DNA of 64,000 nt from an uncultured Lachnobacterium sp. (lineage in GTDB: Bacteria; Bacillota; Clostridia; Lachnospirales; Lachnospiraceae): contig UQRC01000003.1 of NCBI GenBank assembly GCA_900543445.1, forward strand, positions 1 to 64,000, read 5' to 3'. The number at the start of each line of letters is the position of its first letter. Position 1 is the stretch's first letter. Both the position numbers and the translations under genes were made by a program. Positions 18,354 through 26,823 of this stretch are shown here, piece after piece. The notes beneath the pieces were generated by a model. That model was not told the origin of the DNA and did not search any database. It saw nothing but the letters and a program-made list of their open reading frames with translations.

Positions 18354-21326
18354 CTACTGCACCTCCTGCTGTTTGCGCTTATTCAGTACCAGCTTTACAA
18401 GGCATAATACCTCAAGTAATGCGAATACCGCAATGATTCCATACATAAGTGGCTGCCACCAAGGTGTAACGGATACGACCTTAGAATCCACACTGTATCC
18501 ATTCATAAGAGAACTGTTTACTGCGGAATACAGATAATCGTGTGCTGCCTCTCTTAATTTTGCGAGCAGATCTCCGTCGTCTGTGCTTGTAATCTGCTTT
18601 GCGATTGCCTTAGAACTGTTACCTGCGAAATCAAGGCAATACGTATCAGTTCCAGCCATCAGTGTTGATGCAAAATGAACCTTATATGGTTCGCCGGAAG
18701 CGACTGCATCGGTCTCCTGCTGTCCGACAAATCCCCACTCATTTCCGATGACCTGTGTACAAAGCGCTTTGCTTGCAGAACACCATACCAGTCCAAGACG
18801 GTTAAATCCATGCATCAGTGTTTTCGCATCGGCTGCTGCTACTGCACCCTCAACACCTCTTAATGCACCCTCACGGAATGCCTGCTCGTTAAAGAATACG
18901 CTGATTCCCTGACGGTTATTTTCCTGATCATTTCCAACGACATGCTTTACTCCGGCATGTACTCCTTTGGATTCCATTGCGGTAACTTCCGGAATTTCAC
19001 AGAGATAGTTCATGTTCGCATCTTCGGAATAATACTCAAAGTTTCTTCCTCCAAACGGTGTTCTGTGAAGGTTCCCACCCGGCATCCAGTCTGTCGACAT
19101 ACCAAGATACAGACACTCTTCGCCCATCAGTTCACCACGTCTGGTCATAAGATCCTTATTAAAGGTTGCTGCAAGAATATTCTCGCATGGGAAACAAGTA
19201 TCATCTCTTCCGTCGCCGTATTTATCCTTATCAAACGTACCACCGACACCATCCGGACCGTCTCCGACTACAACAGATGGTTTTCCAACTTCCGGAACCT
19301 CTGCAGTACCAAAGTTATCTGCTATCACGGTCGAAAGCTGATCGATCGTGAACTGATTCAGATAGGTATCCCATAACGCATCATCATAATCGACACCGAT
19401 CAATGCTGCAAGTGGAATATCCTGATTGTCTCCCTGTGTATAATCACTGACGGAAGTTGCATCGTCCGCTTTCTTGTAATACTCTCCGTTTAACACTTCG
19501 ATCATCTCATCCGATGCTGCGACTTTCACTGCCTCCGTCGGATATGTACCTTCCCAGTCATTTCTGCTGAGATATGTTACCGCTCCATCCTGCCAGTAAT
19601 TCAGATCCGCATCATCAAACTGATTGGTCACCTGCTCCTCTGTATAGCGTGAAGTCTTATAAGTATCCTTATCAAACTGCTCCTCCCAGCTATATACGTT
19701 GGAAGCATTGGCAGATGTTGTATCCCCTGCAACGGTTACCATACCGGTAGCGCCCTTTGCAGCAAGAATATTGTTCAATGCGTCATGTGCATTATCTCCA
19801 ACGGAAATATAGTGTGTTCCCTCGCTGATGATATATCCTTTTGCATTCACATAATCATAGCTTGCAAGAAGATATTTATCACATGTAATGGTCAGTGTCT
19901 CTGACTCATTTGGCTCAAGCATCTTTGTCTTGCCAAAATTCAGAAGCTGAATTGCCGATTTCTCGACCTTGTTTGCCTTTTCATATGCACCATACGGTGT
20001 CTGGGCATAAATCTGTACTGATTTCTTGCCAGCTGCATTTCCTGTGTTGGTCACGGTTACCTTTACATTAATGTTATCCCCGTCAACGGTCACATCATCA
20101 AGTTTCTCCTCAAATGAGGTATAAGAAAGGCCATATCCGAACGGATATACCACCTCATCGCTGTAATTCCATGTATCTGCGGAAGTTCCAACTGCTGCGG
20201 TTGCATTTCCCTGACCTAACACAGAATCCTCATATCTAGTCTCGTAATATTTATATCCGACATAAATGCCTTCTGCCTGAGCGGTATACCATGATACATC
20301 GCTTTCGCCCTCTGTTGTTGCCTTAAGAACATCATCGAGGTTTGTCCAGTTCTGATTGTTTCCGCTTCCGTTTACAACTGCCGGTGAAGATAAAGAATCT
20401 GCCGCATAGGTATCCGTCAGTGATCCTGACGGATTCGCTTCTCCTGTCAGTAAATTTACAACACCCTCAAATCCTCTCTGTCCCGGCAGACCGATCCAGA
20501 GGCATGCATCCACATCGTACTCATCCATCCAGTTTACTTCCATCGGATTTCCGCTATTCAATAAGACAATCGTCTTCTTAAATTTTCCGGAATCCTTGAT
20601 CATCTGAAGCAGATCCTTCTCATCCTGATGTAATGCCAGCTGGCTGATTCCTTCCGGATCCTCGGTTAAGAGTTCCGTTCCTTCTCCAGCCTCTCTTGCA
20701 AGCATGACAACTGCGACATCATTGTAATCATCTTCCCATGATTTTTGGATATCACCGGTATAGAAATCCGCACTCTCCTCACCAAGCGAAAACTCACTTG
20801 TCGTCTGTGTCAGAAAATCAAAAGCTCCGGTTCCTCTAGATGTATCACTTTCTTTGTAAGCATTATAAAGTGTATCATTGATCTCAAATCCTGCATTCTT
20901 AAATGCGGTGTAGGGATCAATACAATATTCGCCCTTGTATCCGTTGGAACCAGCTGAAGAGCTTTTATACAGTGGCTGTGCTACTGCATGTCCAAACAAT
21001 GTAATCCTGGTTTCATTACTGTTAAGTGGTAATGCATTGTTCTCATTGCGAAGCAGGACTGCGCCCTCCTCCTCTTCCAATACACTCTCATCGTAAGTAT
21101 CCTGTATCAGTTTCTGCAGATTTTCTGCATTCAGCTCACCATATTCACTTTCATAGTAAGTATAGTCAGCATTCTCATCATCATTTACAACCTTGCTGGT
21201 TGCAATTCCAAGTGCGGAATTTACGGTTCCCGCATACCCCATCATGCAATTCATTGCCAGAATCGCAGCTACCAGAAAGAATGAACATATTGATGCCAAT
21301 CCTGACCAGAGTCTGTTCTTTTTCAT
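18354..21326 (-). CDS. Membrane-anchored glycoside hydrolase family 3 (beta-glucosidase-like) with swapped domain order
   Basis: 990 residues from the ATG at 21326, chosen because GGGAGGAA lies 7 bp upstream. There is a membrane segment at each end, so the catalytic part faces outside. The order is unusual: the GH3 C-domain (EEEGAVLLRN) and a fibronectin-like domain come first, and the GH3 TIM-barrel domain (GDGPDGVGG, VKHVVGND) comes last. The nucleophile region reads WGFVGQQETDAV, where the Asp aligns with the usual SDW Asp although its neighbours are changed. The swapped order is known in some ruminococcal beta-glucosidases. Confidence 0.85.
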   Translation of the reverse strand: MKKNRLWSGLASICSFFLVAAILAMNCMMGYAGTVNSALGIATSKVVNDDENADYTYYESEYGELNAENLQKLIQDTYDESVLEEEEGAVLLRNENNALPLNSNETRITLFGHAVAQPLYKSSSAGSNGYKGEYCIDPYTAFKNAGFEINDTLYNAYKESDTSRGTGAFDFLTQTTSEFSLGEESADFYTGDIQKSWEDDYNDVAVVMLAREAGEGTELLTEDPEGISQLALHQDEKDLLQMIKDSGKFKKTIVLLNSGNPMEVNWMDEYDVDACLWIGLPGQRGFEGVVNLLTGEANPSGSLTDTYAADSLSSPAVVNGSGNNQNWTNLDDVLKATTEGESDVSWYTAQAEGIYVGYKYYETRYEDSVLGQGNATAAVGTSADTWNYSDEVVYPFGYGLSYTSFEEKLDDVTVDGDNINVKVTVTNTGNAAGKKSVQIYAQTPYGAYEKANKVEKSAIQLLNFGKTKMLEPNESETLTITCDKYLLASYDYVNAKGYIISEGTHYISVGDNAHDALNNILAAKGATGMVTVAGDTTSANASNVYSWEEQFDKDTYKTSRYTEEQVTNQFDDADLNYWQDGAVTYLSRNDWEGTYPTEAVKVAASDEMIEVLNGEYYKKADDATSVSDYTQGDNQDIPLAALIGVDYDDALWDTYLNQFTIDQLSTVIADNFGTAEVPEVGKPSVVVGDGPDGVGGTFDKDKYGDGRDDTCFPCENILAATFNKDLMTRRGELMGEECLYLGMSTDWMPGGNLHRTPFGGRNFEYYSEDANMNYLCEIPEVTAMESKGVHAGVKHVVGNDQENNRQGISVFFNEQAFREGALRGVEGAVAAADAKTLMHGFNRLGLVWCSASKALCTQVIGNEWGFVGQQETDAVASGEPYKVHFASTLMAGTDTYCLDFAGNSSKAIAKQITSTDDGDLLAKLREAAHDYLYSAVNSSLMNGYSVDSKVVSVTPWWQPLMYGIIAVFALLEVLCLVKLVLNKRKQQEVQ

Positions 21327-21411
21327 CCTTGGTTCCTCCCATTTCTTTTTGCTTTTTCCCATAAGATTTGTCTTCCGGAATTCGAGTAATTTGCACAAAA
21401 CTTATATTGTG

Positions 21412-21439
21412 ATTTTAACAAATCCCATCAGATTGACAA
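21412..21439 (-). promoter_or_regulatory. Promoter of the GH3-GH2 operon
   Basis: On the minus strand, TTGTCA (21434-21439) and TAAAAT (21412-21417) are 16 bp apart, about 85 bp before the GH3 start. Confidence 0.6.
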
Positions 21440-21529
21440 GATTTTGTTCCTAAACTGTCATTATCCGGTACATGGTTTGCACAAAAATCGGAGCAACCAT
21501 CCTCAAAAGTCGTCTTTCTGACGATCCGA

Positions 21530-21567
21530 AAAGAATAAAACAGGCGCAGAGAAAACCCCTGCGCCTG
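21530..21567 (-). terminator. Terminator after the large GH16 gene
   Basis: On the minus strand, CAGGCGCAG and CTGCGCCTG form a 9-bp stem followed by TTTTATTCTTTT, 10 bp after the stop of the host gene half. It separates the GH16 gene from the GH3 operon. Confidence 0.85.
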
Positions 21568-21576
21568 TTGCACTAC

Positions 21577-22984
21577 TTATTTCGTTGTTGCGATATCCGT
21601 CTTGCTCCAGCTTCCGTTTAACTTTGTTTTACCAACAGTCTTGTAAGAACGAATCCGAATATAATATTTCTTTCCTGACTTCAAATTGTCAATCGACTTA
21701 CTTGTTGTCTTATTCTTGCCAACTGTCACAGATTTTGCGTTCTTGAAATTCTTGCTTGTTGAGTACTGAATCTCATATCCGCTAACCTGTGCATCGCGCT
21801 TCCAACGGATCGTCAGCTGTCTTGCGTCCTTAGATTTTGCAGACTTAACCATTGCTTTCTTTGGAGCAACTTTGATCGTGATCACCTTGGTTTCTGCTGC
21901 ATGCGTATCGTCTCCAGATGCCTTAATCGTAATCTTAACAATACCAGGTCCCTTGACTTTTACTTTACCGGTCTTTGGATCAATACTTGCCACTTTATTG
22001 TTAGAAGAAGCAAATGTAATATCACCATATCCCTCCGCCTTAATTGTAAAGCTCTTGGAACCGGTCTTAACGGTATAACTGTTCTTTACGCCAGTGATGG
22101 TTCCGGCTGGCTTATGATCTGCATCTGCGGATGACGTATCATCTTTCGGTGAAACAGAATCTGCTGGCTTTGTCGCATCTTGAGATGGATTCGATGGTTT
22201 TTGGGTCTCAGACTCAGATGAACCTGTTTCGGCCGACTTGCTAACAACCTTTATCATCGCAATATCAGAAGTTACTGTTGTAACCTTTGTTCCGCTTACC
22301 TCGTTATTTGTATTTGTTACAATACAAAAATAATATGTAGTTCCAATATCTGTAATAATTGGCATGTAACTTGCCGCTGTCGCACCTGAGATTTCAGTTG
22401 CACCAATCAAAGAGTTCGTTTCATTCTTAAACCATTGATAAGTTAACACACCACCATCATCAACAAACGCATCAATTTTAAGTGCTTCCACGGAACTACC
22501 AGCCTTATAGGTCTTTCCACTTGGCTGCATACGAACATTCGGTATCTGTGCATCATTATCCAACGCACATAACTTAACATTGGATATCTTCAAAGAATGT
22601 GCCGCAACACCAAATTCAGTTCCACCCAACATCATCAATATATAATTAGCAGAGCTTTCTCCAGGCATAAAAATATAGGAAACTGAATGCTTTCCTTCAG
22701 CTAATGAAACCGTTTGCTGTTTTCCCGTTCCATTTTCCAAATATTCAATCATGATATCACGAGATTGTGTTGATGCCTCTCTCCATATTAATTCATAATC
22801 AAAACATAACGCGTACTTTGTATCTTTTAAAGTAGTAAAAGTGTCTGACCTTGCCTGTATCGACCAAAACTCCGCTCCATTCCACTGCGATGTTAAGGTT
22901 TCCACAAAATCAACTTGCACCGCATTATTTTCATATACGATATTTCCTTTATCGCCATCATAAGTGCCAACTGACCATTCTAAT
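21577..22984 (-). pseudogene. 3' half of the prophage-split GH16 gene (Ig-like, Big_2 and FN3 domains)
   Basis: This is the last 467 codons of the host gene whose 5' half is at 57033-60558. Residues from EWSVGTYDG finish a carbohydrate-binding module cut by the insertion. An immunoglobulin-like domain follows, then a Ser/Pro/Asp linker, a bacterial Ig-like (Big_2) domain (SYTVKTGSKSF, KVASIDPKTGKV) and a fibronectin type III domain with a Lys-rich face. In the lysogen it has no signal peptide or start of its own. The frame runs 41 codons into the prophage, but only from a TTG at 23103 behind a hairpin. Restored product: about 1,642 residues. Confidence 0.9.
22980..22984. repeat. 5-bp target-site duplication, left copy (CTAAT)
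   Basis: CTAAT directly precedes the prophage TGTA end and is repeated exactly at 57033-57037. Five bases is the length made by MuA-type transposases. Confidence 0.93.
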
Positions 22985-22992
22985 TGTAGCCG

Positions 22993-23036
22993 CTCAAAAT
23001 TTTTGACAAAACTTCTCAAAACTTTTGACAAAACTT
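22993..23036 (+). repeat. Two tandem 22-bp transposase-binding-type repeats at the tail-fibre end
   Basis: Two 22-bp units (22993-23014 and 23015-23036) are directly adjacent, start CTCAAAA, share TTTTGACAAAACTT and differ at one base. The first starts 8 bp inside the phage end. MuA sites are also 22 bp, so these are probably the R1 and R2 type sites. Confidence 0.85.
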
Positions 23037-23071
23037 TTCGGGAAATATTTCCGGTATTTATAAGCACGAAA

Positions 23072-23098
23072 CGGAGGGAAAAACCCTCCGCTTTTTTT
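23072..23098. terminator. Hairpin terminator near the tail-fibre end of the prophage
   Basis: CGGAGGG-AAAAA-CCCTCCG has a 7-bp stem. The T-run (CTTTTTTT) is on the plus-strand side; on the minus strand only TTTCG follows. It is strongest against plus-strand reading into the phage, and may also weaken leftward late transcripts before the host gene. Confidence 0.75.
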
Positions 23099-23121
23099 GA
23101 CAATAATTTTGTGAATAACGC

Positions 23122-23379
23122 CTACTTTTCAGAAGCGGCTTCATCCTCACCTTCACACTTGGCAAGTTCCTCTTCCAAGGCTCCAATCTCATCACGGATG
23201 ACCTGTCTCTGTTTGTGGAGTTCCTGAAGGTCATAAGGTGACTCCATCCCAAGGGTAGAATACTCAATACACTTGGCAATCTTCCAGTCCCCAATATCAG
23301 ACTCCTGACATGAGAGCTTGGTCTTCAGGTCTCTTATTTTCTGTTCTATCTCATTTTTGCTCATTGTTGTTTTGCTCAT
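23122..23379 (-). CDS. Small coiled-coil protein after the DGR reverse transcriptase
   Basis: 85 residues from the ATG at 23379, which has GGAGGAGG upstream; it overlaps the reverse transcriptase end by 29 bp. It is highly charged, with two helical heptad regions around a central segment SDIGDWKIAKC. I do not recognise a named family. Position suggests it is co-expressed with the DGR, but a role in retrohoming is not shown; it could be a tail or lysogeny accessory protein. Confidence 0.75.
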   Translation of the reverse strand: MSKTTMSKNEIEQKIRDLKTKLSCQESDIGDWKIAKCIEYSTLGMESPYDLQELHKQRQVIRDEIGALEEELAKCEGEDEAASEK

Positions 23380-24550
23380 CTCTGTGTCCTCCTCCAATAA
23401 ATGGATGGATAAAAAGCTCATCAAAGAGCTTATCCATACTCTTAACTACATTGTATGAGTCATAGTGACTCACACCGCCCTTCCATGAGGCATAGGCACA
23501 TCTCACATCATCAAAGGACATCTCCCCGGCATCCATGAGCTTCCGGAACTTCTTCAGCTTTCTCCGCATCCTTGTGACGGAGTCTTTGCTGATACGTTCC
23601 TGTACCTTTCCTGTCTCTGTTAGGTTATATTTGATTTTAAGGAATGTGAAGCCATGTGACAGCTTTACTATCTGTGTTTTCTTTGGATTGATAAAGAGTC
23701 CAAGCTCATCACATATCCCTTGTATGTCATTCAGGAGCCCCTTCAGGTACTCCTTGTCTTCATGGATGATGTAGATGTCATCCATGTACCGCCCATAGTA
23801 TTTCATGCCTTTTACAATCTTGCAGTAGTTGTCTATCCTTGTGGGATAGTATACTCCGGATATTTGAGATATTTGGCTTCCAATACCCACGGACTTTCTC
23901 ATGTACTTTTCGCCTGTCAGCTTTGCCTTATCAATTTGAGCATGTTCCAAGGCGTTATACAGCGTTTTCATACAGTTAGCATATTCTTCATCAGTCATGT
24001 AGGAAACATCCACCCTGAAGGTATCTATGAGCTTCTCAATAAAGCTCATTGTCTCCTTATCACCAATCTTTTTCCGCATTTCCTTTATCAGACCATCATG
24101 GACTATATTGTCAAAGAATTTGCTAAAATCAATCAGTAATACATACCCTTCATTGCTCTTGTGTTTCCGGTAGAACTTGTGAAGATGTGTGCTCAACCGT
24201 TTCCTTGCAAAATGGATACCCTTGCCTTCCATGGAAGCACCATTGTCATAGGCCAGGTACTTGGAGAGCTCCGGGACAAGCACATTGTCACAGACTGACC
24301 TCTGTACCACACGGTCAGAGATGTGCATTGACTTAATATGCCTTGTTTTTCCCCTCTCATGCAACTTGAACTCATAGAAGTCCTTCTGCTCATAGGTTCC
24401 ATCCTTCAGCTCCTTTTGAGTTTGGTTGATATTCCTCAAAAGGTTCATTTCATACCGCTGTACTGACTCTTTCCACGCTGTTCCCTTCTTTGACTTGTTA
24501 AAGGCATCAAGCAGGGAGTTGGCATCATATACAGACTCCATATCATTCAT
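23351..24550 (-). CDS. DGR reverse transcriptase
   Basis: 399 residues, begun by ATG with GAGGTGA upstream. The catalytic core has LIDFSKFFDNI (first Asp), YGRYMDDIYII (YMDD active site) and, in place of the retroviral and group II QGxxxSP, the sequence IGSQISQ. This fits the IGxxxSQ form typical of DGR enzymes, although the flanking residues are divergent. It copies the template repeat RNA into mutated cDNA, misincorporating at adenines, with the Avd partner. It lies 169 bp after the template repeat in the same direction. Confidence 0.95.
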   Translation of the reverse strand: MNDMESVYDANSLLDAFNKSKKGTAWKESVQRYEMNLLRNINQTQKELKDGTYEQKDFYEFKLHERGKTRHIKSMHISDRVVQRSVCDNVLVPELSKYLAYDNGASMEGKGIHFARKRLSTHLHKFYRKHKSNEGYVLLIDFSKFFDNIVHDGLIKEMRKKIGDKETMSFIEKLIDTFRVDVSYMTDEEYANCMKTLYNALEHAQIDKAKLTGEKYMRKSVGIGSQISQISGVYYPTRIDNYCKIVKGMKYYGRYMDDIYIIHEDKEYLKGLLNDIQGICDELGLFINPKKTQIVKLSHGFTFLKIKYNLTETGKVQERISKDSVTRMRRKLKKFRKLMDAGEMSFDDVRCAYASWKGGVSHYDSYNVVKSMDKLFDELFIHPFIGGGHRDEQNNNEQK

Positions 24551-24719
24551 AGAGCTTCACCTCGTTTCTAGCACCAACTGACGTATCAGGGTGCATCAAG
24601 ATGTTCCCTCATCCTCCCTCTATCAGAAGATGAGCTTCTTTACCTTTCGGAAGGACAAGCTTTCCTTTCCTGTATCGTATATCGGCACATAGCCTACACT
24701 TAGTATACATACACGAAAT
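24551..24719 (-). ncRNA. Spacer of the DGR RNA between template repeat and reverse transcriptase gene
   Basis: No gene is supported here. In characterised DGRs the RNA just downstream of the template repeat is needed for cDNA priming and reverse transcriptase/Avd binding. Here the stretch has the right position and orientation; its folding was not computed, and the role is inferred from the family. Confidence 0.5.
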
Positions 24720-24816
24720 CGGGCGGACTCCACCATCCCCGGCGGCGTTGTTATTATTACTATTACCATTATTGTTACAATTAGCAAACGCCGCCGCCGA
24801 CACCACAGCACTCAAC
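24720..24816 (-). repeat. DGR template repeat (TR)
   Basis: 97 bp, read on the minus strand, aligned without gaps to the variable repeat at 25522-25618. It holds 22 adenines; 19 of them lie in a 35-bp block made of nine AAY codons and one AGT codon. Of 14 differences from the variable repeat, 13 are at these adenines. The TR starts 39 nt after the avd stop. No open frame here should be called a protein, although the strand is open. Confidence 0.95.
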
Positions 24817-24855
24817 GGTGGAAAAGTCTCTTGATACAAAGCTTGCCCCGGATAA

Positions 24856-25452
24856 TTATACTTGTTTTTCAGCCTTTTGGGAAGCACCTTCTTTCTGTGC
24901 TTTGGCTGCTTCATTCTCCCTGATTTTCTTCAGGATTTTGTTGTCACTCTTTCTCCATCCCTTCAGGAGGGCTATCTCCTTCTCAATCATTTCCACATAT
25001 CGGATATACTTCTGTGCATCCACCGGGATGATGGATATAATGTACTGCATCTCCTGAAGGAGCTGCTCACAGTTTCCTATGGCATGATTTTGGAAGTTTC
25101 TACGGTCATAGAACTCACTCTCACATACTGGATATATCGTATTTGCCTGTGTGATGTTCATTATCATGTTGTGGAGAATATTCATTATATTATTCCTCAT
25201 CTTATCTATGAGCCATGCCGGATATTCCTCTATTATCGTGGCTTTCATTTCATACTTCTCCACAATCTCCCGGAACTTCTGCTCATCCTCCGGCTCCATT
25301 CCCGGCACCCCATACAATGACTTGACACTCCTCACTTTGTCCTTGATGCCAAAGTCCCGGAGGAGCAACATTGTGATTTCTCTCCGGAGCATTATAGCAT
25401 TATGATAGAACTCCAAACTGGATACACTTCTTTTGTTCTTCAGAACGCTCAA
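24856..25452 (-). CDS. avd: Avd-like accessory variability protein of the DGR
   Basis: 198 residues, helix-rich and basic. The N-terminal pattern SSLEFYHNAIMLRREI followed by LLLRDFGIK matches the four-helix bundle proteins encoded beside DGR reverse transcriptases. These form a positively charged pentameric barrel in characterised systems and bind the enzyme and RNA. The start is TTG at 25452 with AAGGAGGAAA upstream. The C-terminal ~50 residues form an extra charged tail. It sits between target gene and template repeat, the usual order. Confidence 0.88.
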   Translation of the reverse strand: MSVLKNKRSVSSLEFYHNAIMLRREITMLLLRDFGIKDKVRSVKSLYGVPGMEPEDEQKFREIVEKYEMKATIIEEYPAWLIDKMRNNIMNILHNMIMNITQANTIYPVCESEFYDRRNFQNHAIGNCEQLLQEMQYIISIIPVDAQKYIRYVEMIEKEIALLKGWRKSDNKILKKIRENEAAKAQKEGASQKAEKQV

Positions 25453-25474
25453 CCTATTTCCTCCTTCCGGTCAT

Positions 25475-25495
25475 CTGCCCCCATACAGGGGGCAG
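25475..25495 (-). promoter_or_regulatory. GC-rich hairpin downstream of the DGR variable repeat
   Basis: A perfect 8-bp inverted repeat, CTGCCCCC and GGGGGCAG, with a 5-nt loop lies 26 nt past the variable repeat, just after the target gene stop. Several phage DGRs need such a hairpin or cruciform beyond the variable repeat for efficient retrohoming. The template repeat has none. It could also slow transcription, but no T-run follows. Confidence 0.8.
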
Positions 25496-25503
25496 ATTAA
25501 AGA

Positions 25504-26427
25504 TTAACCGATACAGAAATACGGGCGGACTCCACCATTCCCGGCGGCGACGCTAATAACACCATTACCATCAACGCTACAAACAGCAAACGCCGCCGCC
25601 GACACCACAGCACTCAACCAATACCACCATCTACTTCCGTTATGTCCAAGTCCTGCTACCTTCAGGTTAGGAGCTAACCGGAACAACGGGAACTGAATAT
25701 TGTCACATCCTGTATCATAGAATGATGAACTAAGCACTGTGGAACCATATACCTGTATCTCACTCATCAGTTTAACCAAGCAATCCTTCCATTCCCATGA
25801 GCTTGCATATCCTGTGATGCCTGCTCCTGCGTTTGAATTGCCTGTTGTAGATACTGCTGTTGTCAGCAATTCTCTGTGACTAAGTATATGATTATTTAAT
25901 GCTGTTTGCAAGGCTGCTGCATATACAGGAAGAACCGTTTTATACATCTTAGAACCTACATACCCACCTGTTGTCACATTTGTATCATTCATAACTGATT
26001 TTGTCTTGAAGCAGTCCTTCGGTACAATCACAGCATGATGTTTTGTGAAGGCTGTATCTCCATTATTCCAAAATACATCAAAGCCTGCCAAGATACATCT
26101 GACTGTCTCGGCACCACCCAAGCTTGTAGTTATGCTTATGTCAAAATAATCACCCACATACAAGTCCTTAAAGGTTCCTGCACTGATACGCTGACATATT
26201 TCATCCACCGTATACACATTTGTCAGGTTCTTCCCTCTGTAGATGGAATTATGAGCTGCTGCACTGTCAGAAAAGACATTGATGAACTGCTCATTGAGGT
26301 ATTTGTCATTGTCAAGGAGCTGCTGATGTCTCACATTCCACTCATCATAGTGTGCCGGAGTTGTCCTCTCCATTGCTGTCATCTCAAGGACAAGTTTCGG
26401 ATGCTCTGCTGCTGTTATATTTGCCAT
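25504..26427 (-). CDS. DGR-diversified receptor-binding tail protein
   Basis: 307 residues. The C-terminus has the C-type-lectin-like end typical of DGR targets: SRWWYWLSAVVSAAAFA, a variable stretch, then GNGGVRP and a short tail. The variable residues would lie on the ligand-binding face and recognise a bacterial surface molecule. The N-terminal part (about 1-130) looks like a structural region joining it to the tail. The start has TAAGGAGGA upstream. It is the last structural gene before the DGR genes and follows the tail-collar gene. Confidence 0.92.
   Translation of the reverse strand: MANITAAEHPKLVLEMTAMERTTPAHYDEWNVRHQQLLDNDKYLNEQFINVFSDSAAAHNSIYRGKNLTNVYTVDEICQRISAGTFKDLYVGDYFDISITTSLGGAETVRCILAGFDVFWNNGDTAFTKHHAVIVPKDCFKTKSVMNDTNVTTGGYVGSKMYKTVLPVYAAALQTALNNHILSHRELLTTAVSTTGNSNAGAGITGYASSWEWKDCLVKLMSEIQVYGSTVLSSSFYDTGCDNIQFPLFRLAPNLKVAGLGHNGSRWWYWLSAVVSAAAFAVCSVDGNGVISVAAGNGGVRPYFCIG
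25522..25618 (-). repeat. DGR variable repeat (VR)
   Basis: 97 bp at the 3' end of the target gene. Compared with the template, Asn codons have become Val, Ser, Val, Asp, Val, Ile, Ser and Val, one Asn is kept, and one Ser became Gly. The single change not at a template adenine (template G, here A; Asp to Asn) lies in the 3' part, where initiation-of-homing sequences normally differ between TR and VR. Confidence 0.95.
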
Positions 26428-26441
26428 TTTCTTCTTCCTCC

Positions 26442-26822
26442 TTAATAGTTGTCTTCAATGGTGAATGTCACCTCTGTCTCATCCTTACCTTTTGCAAGGA
26501 AATTAGAGAACGCCACCACATCTCCATCCTCATCAATGAGTGCCATCTCACTGATGAATGTACCAACAAGCTCATCTTCCTCAAGCTTGATGGTGTACTC
26601 ATAGGATGTATCTGAAGTCTTGGTTGATGAAGTATAAGGCTTTCTGACCACCTCTTTCTTCAATGCTACATTCTCCGCAAGTGGTACTATCACGGTACCA
26701 TCCGCATTGACACCGCCGGAACCAAGTGCAATGTGTGTTATCTTTGCAACCGTTCCGGTTGTATGGCTTGCTTCAGCCATCTTTTTTCTTCTGATTTTGG
26801 TTATCACGCTTTTTGTTGCCAT
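26442..26822 (-). CDS. Tail-collar fibre protein
   Basis: About 126 residues from the ATG at 26822; GGAGG upstream and the preceding stop favour this start. The N-terminal segment ending ITHIALGSGG resembles the phage tail-collar fibre domain that attaches fibres to the baseplate. The rest is beta-rich and acidic. It lies between the repeat-bearing tail protein and the DGR target, so it may be the adaptor that carries the variable protein (inference). Confidence 0.7.
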   Translation of the reverse strand: MATKSVITKIRRKKMAEASHTTGTVAKITHIALGSGGVNADGTVIVPLAENVALKKEVVRKPYTSSTKTSDTSYEYTIKLEEDELVGTFISEMALIDEDGDVVAFSNFLAKGKDETEVTFTIEDNY

Positions 26823-26823
26823 T

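Noticed and set aside
21577..23103. A 508-residue frame crossing the phage end into the host gene
   Set aside because: The first 41 codons are phage end repeats and the only start is a TTG next to a hairpin; it is the host 3' half read through the phage end, not a gene made by design.
24609..24914. Open frame of 101 codons over the template repeat
   Set aside because: Openness follows from the repeat being copied from coding sequence; it has no ribosome site and overlaps avd.
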